A stretch of 64,000 nucleotides of DNA, from NCBI GenBank assembly GCA_019918135.1, contig WBZZ01003837.1, positions 55,001 to 119,000 on the forward strand, in the 5' to 3' direction. Position 1 is the stretch's first letter; every line of letters begins with the position of its first letter. The position numbers and the translations under genes were made by a program. Source of the stretch: Paulinella micropora. Taxonomy: Eukaryota > Cercozoa > Imbricatea > Euglyphida > Paulinellidae. Positions 12,346 to 24,478 of this stretch are shown here, one piece after another. Under the pieces are notes generated by a model, which worked only from the letters and a program-made list of their open reading frames with translations, was not told the DNA's origin and did no database searches.

Positions 12346-13373
12346 CGCAAAAACATCAATTTCATTTAAGTTATGACACTGAGTACTAGCGACAATTTTA
12401 CTTAGTTAGGTAGCAGTGCAAGGTTTATTAACCCTAACTCAGGCAAGATCCACATTTGTGGATCTAGTTTTCAACTTCAATAAAAACATCAATACCAATT
12501 GTAAATTGCTATACTACGCAACAGATTAATAAATCAAGTGTTGTTGAAGAGATCTGTGAAAACTAGGATGTCATAGCTTAGCTGGAAGTGACTTAACTGT
12601 TGATGGTTCCGCTTTTGGCTTCAGAGACATTCCTAACGCAAATATTTAGTAATATTAATATTCCCATTGATATGTATTGAGTGACTTTGAACTCACACAT
12701 GTAAAGAGTCGGGACATATATTAGTCTATATGTCCTATATTAATATTTCCGCGAAACGGACGACACTCGACTTACGCGCTACAAGTTCGAGTGGCAACTC
12801 CTGGTTGCCACGAACCTTGGCTTTCGAGACGATTATCCTGACGATCCAATTCTTCACTTGAAGGTGGTATTTGGAAATTCCACGTCTCGGAAACGGTACC
12901 GTTATATAGTCGAACCATCGTTGGTGAACAGAGGCTACGATTTGTCGATTCGTGCCACGTGGATTTTCGCTTCTCAAATGTCGGCCTCCATTTTCTTTTT
13001 TGCTTCAACGGTGGCCAAGGGAGTTGCCGCAATCGAGACAGTGTCGGAAAGAGAGAAATGTGGCAGTCAGGAAGTTTGTGAACCCGGCAGAAGCACAGGG
13101 CGTCCACTGCAAATGTTATGAGTCGCGCTGCAATCGGTTTTTGCTATACATTTCCATGGGATCTGTGATAAGCTTCAAAAATCGAAGTGAACCGTTTTCG
13201 AAGTCAACACCTTTCAGAAGTTTTGTGGATTTTTTCGTCATAATAATACCAATTAGTGGTAGTTAGTAGTAGTAGTAGTGATGGTGGTGGTTTGAGGTGG
13301 GAGTAGTAGTGTTACAAGTCTTGATAGCATCGATCATGATTTAAAACAGTGTATGCTTCTTGCTCTGGTACAG

Positions 13374-13650
13374 CTATCAGGGTGGCGTTCTGACAGCGTG
13401 TCAAGGGGTCTTCCTTGATCATGCGGTTCAAGCAGTGGGATACATGACGGAGGGTGTTGAAACTTCTTACTGGATCGTTCGAAATTCCTGGGGTGCTGAC
13501 TGGGGCGAAGAAGGATATATTTATTTGTCAATGGACTCAAACAAAGGAGACATTTGCAAACTACAGCACGATATCAGTTATCCAAACACAAAGATTCTTG
13601 ATGGCTCGAATATCAAAAAAGACGGCGCGACGCAGTTGGAGGCTTACTAG
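13374..13650 (+). CDS. Duplicated terminal protease exon, copy 8
   Basis: Intact acceptor, frame and stop; IVRNSWG version. The 3' UTR palindrome present in other copies is mutated by one base here. Confidence 0.7.
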
Positions 13651-14672
13651 CGCAAAAACATCAATTTCATTTAAGTTATGACACTGAGTACTAGCGACAA
13701 TTTTACTTAGTTAGGTAGCAGTGCAAGGTTTATTAACCCTAACTCAGGCAAGATCCACATTTATGGATCTAGTTTTCAACTTCAATAAAAACATCAATAC
13801 CAATTGTAAATTGCTATACTACGCAACAGATTAATAAATCAAGTGTTGTTGAAGAGATCTGTGAAAACTAGGATGTCATAGCTTAGCTGGAAGTGACTTA
13901 ACTGTTGATGGTTCCGCTTTTGGCTTCAGAGACATTCCTAACGCAAATATTTAGTAATATTAATATTCCCATTGATATGTATTGAGTGACTTTGAACTCA
14001 CACATGTAAAGAGTCGGGACATATATTAGTCTATATGTCCTTTATTTCCGCGAAACGGACGACACTCGACTTACGCGCTACAAGTTCGAGTGGCAACTCC
14101 TGGTTGCCACGAACCTTGGCTTTCGAGACGATTATCCTGACGATCCAATTCTTCACTTGAAGGTGGTATTTGGAAATTCCACGTCTCGGAAACGGTACCG
14201 TTATATAGTCGAACCATCGTTGGTGAACAGAGGCTACGATTTGTCGATTCGTGCCACGTGGATTTTCGCTTCTCAAATGTCGGCCTCCATTTTCTTTTTT
14301 GCTTCAACGGTGGCCAAGGGAGTTGCCGCAATCGAGACAGTGTCGGAAAGAGAGAAATGTGGCAGTCAGGAAGTTTGTGAACCCGGCAGAAGCACAGGGC
14401 GTCCACTGCAAATGTTATGAGTCGCGCTGCAATCGGTTTTTGCTATACATTTCCATGGGATCTGTGATAAGCTTCAAAAATCGAAGTGAACCGTTTTCGA
14501 AGTCAACACCTTTCAGAAGTTTTGTGGATTTTTTCGTCATAATAATACCAATTAGTGGTAGTTAGTAGTAGTAGTAGTGATGGTGGTGGTTTGAGGTGGG
14601 AGTAGTAGTGTTACAAGTCTTGATAGCATCGATCATGATTTAAAACAGTGTATGCTTCTTGCTCTGGTACAG

Positions 14673-14949
14673 CTATCAGGGTGGCGTTCTGACAGCGTGT
14701 CAAGGGGTCTTCCTTGATCATGCGGTTCAAGCAGTGGGATACATGACGGAGGGTGTTGAAACTTCTTACTGGATCGTTCGAAATTCCTGGGGTGCTGACT
14801 GGGGCGAAGAAGGATATATTTATTTGTCAATGGACTCAAACAAAGGAGACATTTGCAAACTACAGCACGATATCAGTTATCCAAACACAAAGATTCTTGA
14901 TGGCTCGAATATCAAAAAAGACGGCGCGACGCAGTTGGAGGCTTACTAG
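14673..14949 (+). CDS. Duplicated terminal protease exon, copy 9
   Basis: Intact acceptor, frame and stop; IVRNSWG version. Last unit of the array; unique sequence begins about 15203. Confidence 0.7.
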
Positions 14950-15202
14950 CGCAAAAACATCAATTTCATTTAAGTTATGACACTGAGTACTAGCGACAAT
15001 TTTACTTAGTTAGGTAGCAGTGCAAGGTTTATTAACCCTAACTCGGGCAAGATCCACATTTGTGGATCTAGTTTTCAACTTCAATAAAAACATCAATACC
15101 AATTGTAAATTGCTATACTACGCAACAGATTAATAAATCAAGTGTTGTTGAAGAGATCTGTGAAAACTAGGATGTCATAGCTTAGCTGGAAGTGACTTAA
15201 CT

Positions 15203-15405
15203 TGAATGTTAATATGAATGTTGGAACTATAATCAGAGTCCTAATAATTTAATAGTTCAACTAAGGACCGGCCGTATCAGAGTAACGGTGTCGGTAGAGC
15301 CATCAAAGCTGTAGAACTGCTGATAGGGTGTTGTAGCTATCATAGGTCAATTTCAGTATATTAATAATAATACTCTAACATGTTATCAAGCCTCGATTAG
15401 CGAAC
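15203..15405. other. Unique sequence after the exon array; no gene seen
   Basis: AT-rich, no reading frame of note and no match to other parts of the window. Confidence 0.5.
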
Positions 15406-15472
15406 TGTAGGCATCACCCCCCGGATAGCCGGTAAAAAGTACCCTTTTTCTGGTATCAGGTGCAGCTAGTTT
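15406..15472 (+). repeat. Inverted repeat, left arm, bracketing the copia element
   Basis: The 67 bases starting TGTAGGCATCACCCCCCGG match the reverse complement of 21755-21822 with a handful of differences. This would fit terminal inverted repeats of a DNA transposon, but I see no clear target-site duplication. Confidence 0.75.
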
Positions 15473-16200
15473 CAAAGTAATCTATCACTCAAACGCAGAT
15501 TTTAGGGAAGCTACCCCGCTAAGGGTAAAGAATAACCGAAGAAAAGACTTTTAATGACTTTGGGTCACACAAATTTATGATGTTATGACCTTTACAGATT
15601 GGTAATACTCATTTGATTCTAGGCATTCCAGACTATGATTCGCGAATACTCTAGAAAGTGTCCTTGTCAGTAATAAAGGTATTAATAACTGTCCGGCCTA
15701 TGAACCTGCCTATGACTAAGACTATCCAAATTACCGGTAAATTGTCTAGGTGGAGTAACGGGTATTAGTAGTACATTGCAACGCTCCCCCTTAGTCGCAA
15801 GTCATAGGATATATTAGTGTGTAAATATGAAAAAATAGTGTTGATCAGTTATGGGTTACCCGAAGGTTAAATATCAACTCCCATTTACATCACATCCTCT
15901 ATGTATGTATATATGTGGTCATGCAGTAACATGTATGAAGTATGTATGTGTTCAAAAATTTGCAAGCGCTTCCCGTAGAGGGTAGCAAAAAATTTAGATT
16001 TCCTATTCTAGGACAGAAAGAATGATAGAAATTTAAATTGCTAAGTTAGCCAGGGAAAGCCTCGCGGCTGCCGGCCTCGCGTGGCAGTCGGCTACCCAGC
16101 CTCGGCTCGACGGCTCTTGACCCCTGCGCAAAACAAAGCTGCTGCAACAAGCAACAAACTGCACAAAACACTCAAAGCAAATATAGGTGAGTGGACACGC
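15473..16200. other. Non-coding stretch between inverted repeat and copia element
   Basis: I find no gene and no direct copy of any part near 21.6-21.75 kb, so no LTR pair can be defined. Confidence 0.5.
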
Positions 16201-16211
16201 AAATCCCGAAA

Positions 16212-17560
16212 TTACTTGAGCTTTGCCGTAAATTTGTTAAGTAAATACTCGAATAGTTCTTTCGGTAAATATTTTGTCATATCGGGTCTTGTCATTTTTG
16301 CGAGAAATAGCAAACGACCAACTAGACTAGGAATTGAAAATTTTCGCAAGCTAGTTGATTCCGACATCGGTTCCGTGAAATGTTCTTGCGCTGGAGTACT
16401 AACGGGTTTAGCAGAATCGTAGCCTACCTCTTTTAGTATCTGCTGCTGATATTTTCGCTGATGCAAAATTATTTTCCAGTTCGATTGCTCTATCTCTATT
16501 CCTTTGAATTCACGGGCTATACCGAGTCTTTTGAGCGGGAAATGTTTTTCTAATGTGGACGCAAAACGCTCATATGCTTGTTTGTTTGGTGCGGTGAACA
16601 ACAAGTCATCAACATGAAATATCCCTACTATCGCCTCTCTCAAAGCTTTATCATTTTCTACAAACATACATAAGTCTGAATCTAGCAGCCTAAAACCTAA
16701 TTCCTGTAACTTGGGTGCTAATATCTCATACCATCTTCTTCCTGCCTGTGGTGCACCATATAAATCACCATCTATACGCCATATCATCCCCTCATGCCCT
16801 TCTCTGTCTACACTTTCTGGCGCATATGCATAAACAGGGTCATTCATACGAGCATTTAGGTATGCATTTTTAAAATCTATGCCGTATAGTTTGTGTTTGT
16901 GCCAGGCAGATAGTTTGGCGAGAAATAAAAGTGAATGGTGCGCGGCGCAAGGAACAAAGAGCTGATCTGGGTTATAGCTAACACCGGGTTCTAATGTATC
17001 TCCCCGTAAAGCTAAACGAGACTTTATGAACTTTTTCCCGTTCTCATCTAACTTTACTTTGTGAACCCATGTCAATCTAACTATCTTACTAACTCCTGCT
17101 TTGCTTGCCTCCTTATGGGGTACCCATGTGTATGTGTTAAAGGATTGAAGAGCTTTTAGCTCTGTTTTCATACCCTCTAAAACATCTTTAGCTGTCAAAC
17201 CTTCCTCTATGACATCTTTGGGTACTCTGATATCTACATACAAATAAAAATCACGAATCTCATCTGCCACCATACGTTCATCGCATAAAAACATATTAGC
17301 GGGACTTTGTAACGGGTATTCGGGATCTTTCACGGAGTGTTTGAGGATTTCCGAATTCAGCATCCGTTCTTCTTCGTCTTCAAACTTAACTATGTGGGTG
17401 GGCTGAGGTCTGTCTCTAACAACGAGTCTATCTCTGGGGTCACACACTCTGCTTACTACCCCTACTCGTACTATGCTCTCCCATCCCTCACCGTACTTTT
17501 TCTTCGCCCATCCATCTCCCCATGCACGCGCGGGCACTCTTACTACCTTACCTATTAGCT
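16212..17560 (-). pseudogene. copia reverse transcriptase region (RVT_2)
   Basis: Typical RVT_2 motifs in order: LTWVHKVKLDENG, KSRLALRG, YGIDFKNAYLNARM, DLYGAPQAGRRW, FHVDDLLF (the YVDD-type catalytic box) and SLVGRLLFLAKMTRPDM. The RNase H region that normally follows is not recognisable. Fossil copy. Confidence 0.9.
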
Positions 17561-17680
17561 CTTGAGCCTCTCTCTTTTCTCTCTTGGGCTCATTGCTAGG
17601 GGTAAATCTCTCTACTGCCTTGCGCTGCCTTTTACCGGGGATTATGTTACTCTCCGTTACTCTCTGACTCTGCTCCCACG

Positions 17681-19050
17681 TTAATCCCTTAGATGGTGGT
17701 GATTTTTCTTCGTATGCTCTTGTGGCTTGATCTTGTGCTCTGGGGGTAATTGTTGTGGATAATGTGGCTCTGGACTTGTGTGTAGGCGTGTATGTTTGTG
17801 ATTCAATGCATTCTTCTCCACATGCTCATTTTCATGCTCATTCTCATTCGCATCTATATCAACATTCTCTGTCTCCCCCTCAACTTCATCAAAGTGTGTT
17901 GTTGGGTGGTCGTTGTTGACGCTGTGCGGTGACTTAGGTGATTGAGGTGGTGATTGGGGTGGTGATTGGGGTGGTGACGCTTGTGGAGATGTGTGTGGTT
18001 GCTCGCTCTCATTCTCATTCCCCCCCTCAGAGTCATCATTATCCCACGACACTAGTTTAGGAGGATGAGCTTGTTTACCGATTTTATGAATATTAAATCT
18101 CACATCTCTCACTCCGGAAATTATCTTCTTACCATCCCATACGCGGTATAGTTCCCGAAATAGATCATATCCTACTAGCATCACCTTTTTCCCTCTGTAC
18201 TCTCCCTTCCGCACTTTAGTCTTAGGTATATGTAACACACCCATACATCCTATTGGTTTTAAATGAAAGAGTGTTGGTTTTCTACCTAACAGCTGCTCAT
18301 AAGGCGAAATTCCTTTGCGTTCCCCGTGAATTGCTGGTAGTATGTTGTGAATGGTTGTTGCTGCGTGTTCTAATTCTGCCCAGAATTGCGGCGGTAATTT
18401 AGCGTGATATCTCATTGCTCGTGCAGGCCCCGCCGTAATATCATTCACTTTTTCCGCAATAGGATTCCCGTCTTTATCGTTTGTCGCGGAGGTTTTCCAA
18501 ATAAAGCGAATATTTTTCCACCACTTAATGACTTCCTTCGGAATATGGAATTCTTGATCTGCGCGAATTTCCTTTACTTTTGTTTCCTGTCTGTCTCTCA
18601 TAAAAGGCTACAGCTTGTTTTAAGCAATCTACAAACTCATTCTTATGGGCTAAATAAAAGTCAAGAATGAAAAGTGAGTAGTCGTCGGTGACCGAAAATT
18701 TATACCGTTTACCACCTATTGATCTAGTTGCCCACGGTCCTGATGTGTCTATGTGTAGAATTATACCTGGCTTTTGGGCTCTTTCTATTGTATTAACTGC
18801 AAAACGTGGCAAACGTTTAGACTTTCCTATCATGCAAGATTCGCAAAATCTCACATCGCTCTCGTCACCAACTAACTTAATGTTCAAAATTTTTGCCAAT
18901 AGGCGCATCTTTGTTAACCCATAATGCCCACAGGCATAGTGAAAAAGCTTGATTTTTATCTTTCTAGGTTTGTCTGACTTTCTGGGGTAAGCTTCATATA
19001 ATACTATATCTACGTGTAATTCTTTCTCTCTCTTATTTACTTCATGCTTA
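17681..19050 (-). pseudogene. copia integrase region
   Basis: Begins with the pre-integrase zinc-binding pattern (HYACGHYGLTKMRLL, then CESCMIGKSKRLP), then an rve core start (LHIDTSGPW, VTDDYS). The C-terminal part shows copia signatures (PPQFWAELEHAATTIHNILP, GKKVMLVGYD) before a long Pro/Ser/His-rich tail. Fossil copy. Confidence 0.85.
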
Positions 19051-19093
19051 CTCGTCTTGTTTTTGTTCTCATTTGTGGGGCTTCCCTCCCCTT

Positions 19094-21637
19094 CTACCCC
19101 CTTGTTGCGAAAGGATCATATCTTTCGTTGACTTTCAATGGTTCATCATATTCGTCATCCCATCTGTATATCATACTCTTAGTTAATCTTCCCCTTACTA
19201 ATATGTCACTCTCGTTAATGTGGATGGGGTGTTTGAGTATTACTAACTGTCCGTTTTGGTGGATGACTGATCTGTTGTGTCTGTGGTCCATCTGTCCTGT
19301 AGAGACCATGCTAACTGGTAAGGTAGTGTCGAGTAACATCTTCTTTTCTACTGCTCTAGGCCTTCCTTTCCCATCTATCACAGTCAGCCTAGCTCTTCCT
19401 GACTTACTCAACTCCCTTTCTCCATTACCTGTCAGTAGTTCTACCGGGTCTATCTCATCGACATCCGTCAATCTGTCTTCTCTGCATGATATGTCTGTGC
19501 TTGCTCCACTATCCTGTACTGTCATGTCTCTCTTTTTCATCACTCTTTTTCTCACATGTATCAGTACATGCTCTGTCTCTCCTTCTGTCTCTGTCTCTGT
19601 TTCTAGTTCACCCTCAGAGACTCCTCTACCCTCACCTTGTCCCACTTCTGTGAGTTGTGGAGGTGTAGTGATGGGACTCTGTCTGACTGCTCTCTCCAAG
19701 TACATTCCTTCTATTGCTCTTACTATGTCAGTCAAAAAGTCATCTCTCTCTAGCTCGCCACTCACGACACGCATCACTTCTCCATTCATTCCCCTCACGC
19801 ACTCATTCATCAACGTTTTAGCTATTTCATTTATATCTTTGAAGGTTATGACGGGAGGGTTGATGGGTTGCGTGTTTGTTGTCTGTGTTGGTGGGAGTGC
19901 TGTGATTGGTCTAGAACTAGAGATTTGGAGTTGTTGTAAGGTGGGACCTATTTGGTTGCCAAACTTGTTGACAGAAGTGGGCCCAAGTCGTTGCTCTCCC
20001 TCATCCACTCCACTCTCTTCGCTCCCTTCTCTGCTCTGGCCGGTCCGCTGACTAGAAAATGGATTATGTTTGAGTGGGTGTTGCGGAATATTTTGCGAGA
20101 CTTGTGGACTTGTGGAAATTTTTGTGTCACGTAAAGTTTCAAATTCCCCGAAAACGAGTCTTTGCGTAATTTTATGAGACTTTTCCAATGCCGCAGCTTT
20201 AAGACCTCGTTCGTCTGGGTAGTAAGGAGATTTGGGGGGACGCAACACGGGACTTACCGACAAATCCAACTCCGGATAAACTGGGACTTGTGTGGCGTGA
20301 TATCCGCAGTACCTCGCATAAGATAATCGTTTCGCGTGATTTGCATATATTCCTTTTCCTTTTGATTTTTCAACGGAAACATTACACGGTTTTTTGCGTC
20401 TGTTTATTCCGGCACATTTTGTGTCAGGCGTGACTCCGTAAGAACTCTCAAGCCTCAAAGGAGTTTCGTTAGGGTTAGGGGTGACTGGGGAACCTCGTGG
20501 GGTGGCGGATACTAACCGCTCTTCCTTGCCTTCTCCCCGTAGTGAGGAGGGACCTCGTAGGGTGGCCGATACTAACCGCACTTCCCGTCCTTCTCCACTC
20601 TCACTACGTCTATTCCCTACCCTAGGTGTAGTCTTTGTATCGTTCAAAAGGGCTTGGGGACAGGTAGATTCGGGGGGAGGTGAGCTTGGTTGCTCGTCAT
20701 CTCTTTCTCTTTCTTCCTCATCATCATCGCTCTTATCATAAGTGTTCCCCATATGGATTAAAGCAACGTTTGTATCAGAGTCACTTTGTTCGTCTTCGTT
20801 TTTGTCGTTGCCGGTTGTTATCAAAGTGAGTGCTTTCTTTTTCTTATGAAAGGGTTTCTTTTTGTTTTTGTAATTGTTCTTTTGTTCGTTCTTTTCTTGT
20901 TCTGTGCCTTTGTCTTCCGTTTGATTCCGTTTTAATTTTCCTTCTTTGCGGAACTTTTTCGAAATCACCGGACAATATCTCATGGTATGGCCTTTGGCAT
21001 CACATCCGAAACACGTGACTTTGATCGTCCAGTTTGGAGCTGTCTTTGGTCCCGGTTTATTGTCTCCCCTTTTCCCTTTATTATCCATCAGGAGATTGGT
21101 CTCTTGCCGCTGCTTGCCATCCCGAGATTTCTTGTTGTTGTCTTTGCGAATTTGAGTTTTTCTCTCAGGGAAATTGTGACGTCTTTCTTTTTCTTCCCAC
21201 CTTTTCCATCTTTCCCTAGATGCTTCGCATAGTTCCGAGAAATTGGGTCTTAGTCTGGCCGGGAGATCATAGTGGTCCACCTGAAATTTATCCCCGAAAG
21301 CTGGATGGTAGCGCAATTTCTTAAATAGTTTTCTCTTTGCTTCCTCATCAGAAAATGGCGCCCCACGTAAACTTTCAAGCTGGATTTTCTTTGCGAGAAA
21401 TTCATTTAGCCAGTCTACATACCTCTGACCTGCCCTTGGTCTCGTTCTCTCAAACTCTTCCTCTAACATGTACCTACCTGCTCCGGAAATGCATCCCCAT
21501 TGATCTCTTACTACTATCAACTCTTCAATGGGTCCTTTCGTCTTCTGTGTTCGCAGGAAATTGGATACATTATCTTTGGAAAAAGCCACAGACAGCTCAA
21601 TAAAAAGTCGGTAATACAACCAGACACAAATCCCCAA
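19094..21637 (-). pseudogene. copia gag and aspartic protease region
   Basis: About 850 residues. The N-terminal third looks like a copia gag (charged, helical). A CCHC zinc knuckle (CFGCDAKGHTMRYC) lies near residues 205-220, followed by Lys-rich and low-complexity linkers. The aspartic-protease motif DSGAS lies near the C-terminal end. In the family, gag packages the RNA and the protease cuts the polyprotein. This is part of a broken element. Confidence 0.85.
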
Positions 21638-21754
21638 AAGAGAATGATGTCTCGTTATATTAGCTCAGTGAAGCCGAAAAGAAAACGGCAACAGACCAAG
21701 GTTAAAATGGCATTAGGTCAAATCCGGCCAAACGATATTGAAAATAATGGAAAA

Positions 21755-21822
21755 AAACTAGGTGCACCTGACACCAGAAAAAGTGTACTTTTTACCTGCT
21801 ATCCGGGGGGGTGATGCCTACA
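21755..21822 (-). repeat. Inverted repeat, right arm, bracketing the copia element
   Basis: Reverse-complement partner of 15406-15472. It abuts the YR transposon copy that begins at 21823. Confidence 0.75.
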
Positions 21823-22905
21823 CTAGGAGACTTTTTATCATTCTAAACGTGGCAGACTGTTTTGGTATGTCGGTACATATGAGACTTGATTGGAAGAACA
21901 GGAACAGGACAAGACACAAACAGGACAATTGCCTGCACTGTGCTGTAGTGTACAGTAGCGGTTAGTGGAAGACCTTCTTGGGTTTAACTTCAAACATAAG
22001 GTCGAAAGCCATATATTTAATAAAGACAATGAACAGATAGAGGCAGCATCTGCCCATGCCGGGTGCAAAGGAAAGATCACTAGCCGCACTCGCTATGGGT
22101 TTAGGACTAATACTATGATTAGCAAAATATGAAAAGCACTGAAACTCGCACTCGCCGTGCACGCATATGTCCTAGCCAGGTTTGCCACCCGGCACTACCC
22201 AGGCCTAATACTCATAACAAATAAAGGGTGGGAGGGAGGGAACACAAAAAACGAAATCGAAATCGAGACGATTTGTGAATTCAAATACATCCAACTGAGA
22301 GAGCTTCCCTAAAAAGAAGAATGCCCCAAACTTCCATAAATGCAATAAAAAAGGAAAGTGCTATATGAAAAAGGAAACTAGCAAAGGCAAACTTGAAGGC
22401 AGCAGAAAGCAAATGCAATAACGTAAATAAATAAAGCAAAAGTAACCGCTACTGGAAAAGCCTACGCAAAATAAAAAGCTTAACCGTCGCCCGGCAGCCG
22501 GCTTTGACCGTTCTTCTTAAAGTCTAACAATAGTAAAAACGTGCCGTGTTTACTTACATTAAACTTCAAACATAAGGTCGAAAGCCATATATTTAATAAA
22601 GACAATTAACAGATAGAGGCAGCATCGGCCCATGCCGGGTGCAAAGGAAAGATCACTAGCCGCACTCGCTATGGGTTTAGGACTAATATTAGCAAAATAT
22701 GAAAAGCACTGAAACTCGCACTCGCCGTGCACGCATATGTCCTAGCCAGGTTTGCCACCCGGCACTACCCAGGCCCACCCAGGGCCGAAATGTCTCTATC
22801 GTTCAAAATTGCCAACTAGACTGCGTTGTTCCAATATGATCTCACCCCGCGGCGTCTCAATATATCGCTTGAAGCAGTCCGACGACCAACGTCCAGCACG
22901 CACGC
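21823..22905 (-). mobile_element. Tyrosine-recombinase transposon, partial copy 1
   Basis: Nearly identical to 61907-62980. It contains two direct copies of a ~215-bp segment (about 21985-22203 and 22561-22775) separated by about 356 bp, then the 3' end of the recombinase gene on the minus strand (22796-22905; GRWSSDCFKRYIETPRGE readable). The copy ends abruptly where (ACAT)n begins. Confidence 0.85.
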
Positions 22906-22998
22906 ATACATACATACATACATACATACATACATACATTACATACATTACATACATAGCATACTTTACATACATACATACATACATACATGCATGCA

Positions 22999-23029
<31 letters not shown>

Positions 23030-23622
23030 GTACATACATACATACATACATACATACAGACATACTTACTTACTTACTTACACATGCATACATACACACA
23101 TACATACATACATACATACATACAAACATACAAACATACAAACATACAAACATACAAACATACATACAAACAAACATACATACATACATACAAACAAACA
23201 TACATACATACATACATACATATAATATACATACATAAACATGTTGCATGCATACATGCATACATGCATACATACATCATACATACATACATATATACAT
23301 ACATATACATACATACATGCATGCATGCATGCATACATACATACATACATACATATATACATATATACATACACACACGCATACATACATACATAAATAC
23401 ATACATGCATAAATGCATAAATACATACATACATACAAACATACATACATACATGCATACATGCATACATACATACATACATACATACATACATACATAC
23501 ATACATACGTACGTACATACATACATACATACATACATACACATGTACATACATACATATATACATACATACATATATGTACATACATACATACATACAT
23601 ACATACAGACATACTTACTTAC

Positions 23623-23664
<42 letters not shown>

Positions 23665-23928
23665 CTACTTACTTACATACACACACATACATACATACAT
23701 ACATACATACATACATACATGCATACATACGTGCATACATACATGCATACATACATGCATACATACATGCATACATACATGCATACATGCATACATGCAT
23801 ACATACATACATACATACATACATGCATACATGCATGCATGCATACATACATACATACATGCATGCATACATACATACATACATACATACATACATACAT
23901 ACATACATACATACATACATTACATACA

Positions 23929-23959
<31 letters not shown>

Positions 23960-24177
23960 CATACATACTCACATACATACATACATATATACATACATAC
24001 ATGCATGCATGCATGCATACATACATGCATACATATGTACATATACACATACACACACGCACACATACATACATACATGCATACATGCATACATACATAC
24101 ATACATACATACATACATACATACATGCATACATACATACATACATACATACATACATACATACGTACATACGTACA

Positions 24178-24209
<32 letters not shown>

Positions 24210-24393
24210 CATACATACATACAAGTACTCATACATACATACACATGTACATACATACATACATATATGCATACATACATATATGTACATACATACATAC
24301 ATACATACAGAATACATACATACAGAAATACTTACTTACTTACTTACTTACTTACAGACACATACATACATACATACATACATACATACATAC

Positions 24394-24424
<31 letters not shown>

Positions 24425-24440
24425 ACATACATACATACAT
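22906..24440. repeat. (ACAT)n microsatellite with higher-order structure
   Basis: About 1.5 kb of ACAT repeats with TGCA-type interruptions. Three blocks of 'cagacata' followed by (CTTA)n occur near 23.06, 23.6 and 24.34 kb, which suggests that segments of about 0.55-0.75 kb were duplicated. All long translations here (Tyr-Ile-His-Thr or Met-Tyr-Val-Cys patterns) are repeat artefacts. Confidence 0.95.

Positions 24441-24478
<38 letters not shown>

Larger units (their letters stand above)
3665..15202 (+). repeat. Nine-unit tandem array of the protease terminal exon
   Basis: Units begin at a 'gttgatggttccgctttt' junction: 3665, 4958, 6263, 7568, 8873, 10178, 11300, 12599 and 13904, ending about 15202. 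Lengths are 1293, 1305 (four times), 1122, 1299, 1305 and 1299 bp. Each holds about 760 bp of 3' intron (less in unit 6), the splice acceptor, the whole terminal exon, stop, AATAAA and about 120 bp of flank. Units are almost identical, so the amplification is recent or kept uniform by gene conversion. The donor side of the last intron (3197-3664) and exons 1-5 are outside the unit and present once. Confidence 0.95.
16201..21660 (-). mobile_element. Ty1/copia-type LTR retrotransposon, broken
   Basis: Order on the minus strand is gag, protease, integrase, reverse transcriptase, which is the copia order (integrase before RT). No long terminal repeats can be recognised, the 3' part after the RT is missing, and the coding region is interrupted in a few places. 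It is an old or degraded copy, but the domains still read clearly. It lies between the arms of a 67-bp inverted repeat. Confidence 0.9.

Noticed and set aside
3826-14420. Recurrent 111-aa minus-strand and 87/104-aa plus-strand frames in each protease array unit
   Set aside because: They lie in the intron part of the unit, recur only because the unit is duplicated, and show no domain or codon pattern of a gene.
16081-16422. 113-aa plus-strand frame
   Set aside because: Mostly antisense to the copia RT region and of no recognised family.
19044-20051. 335-aa plus-strand frame opposite gag/protease
   Set aside because: Antisense shadow of the copia gag region, Ser/Leu-rich, no domain.
15473-21755. 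LTR pair of the copia element
   Set aside because: No direct repeat between the two flanks was found by eye; the only flanking match is inverted.
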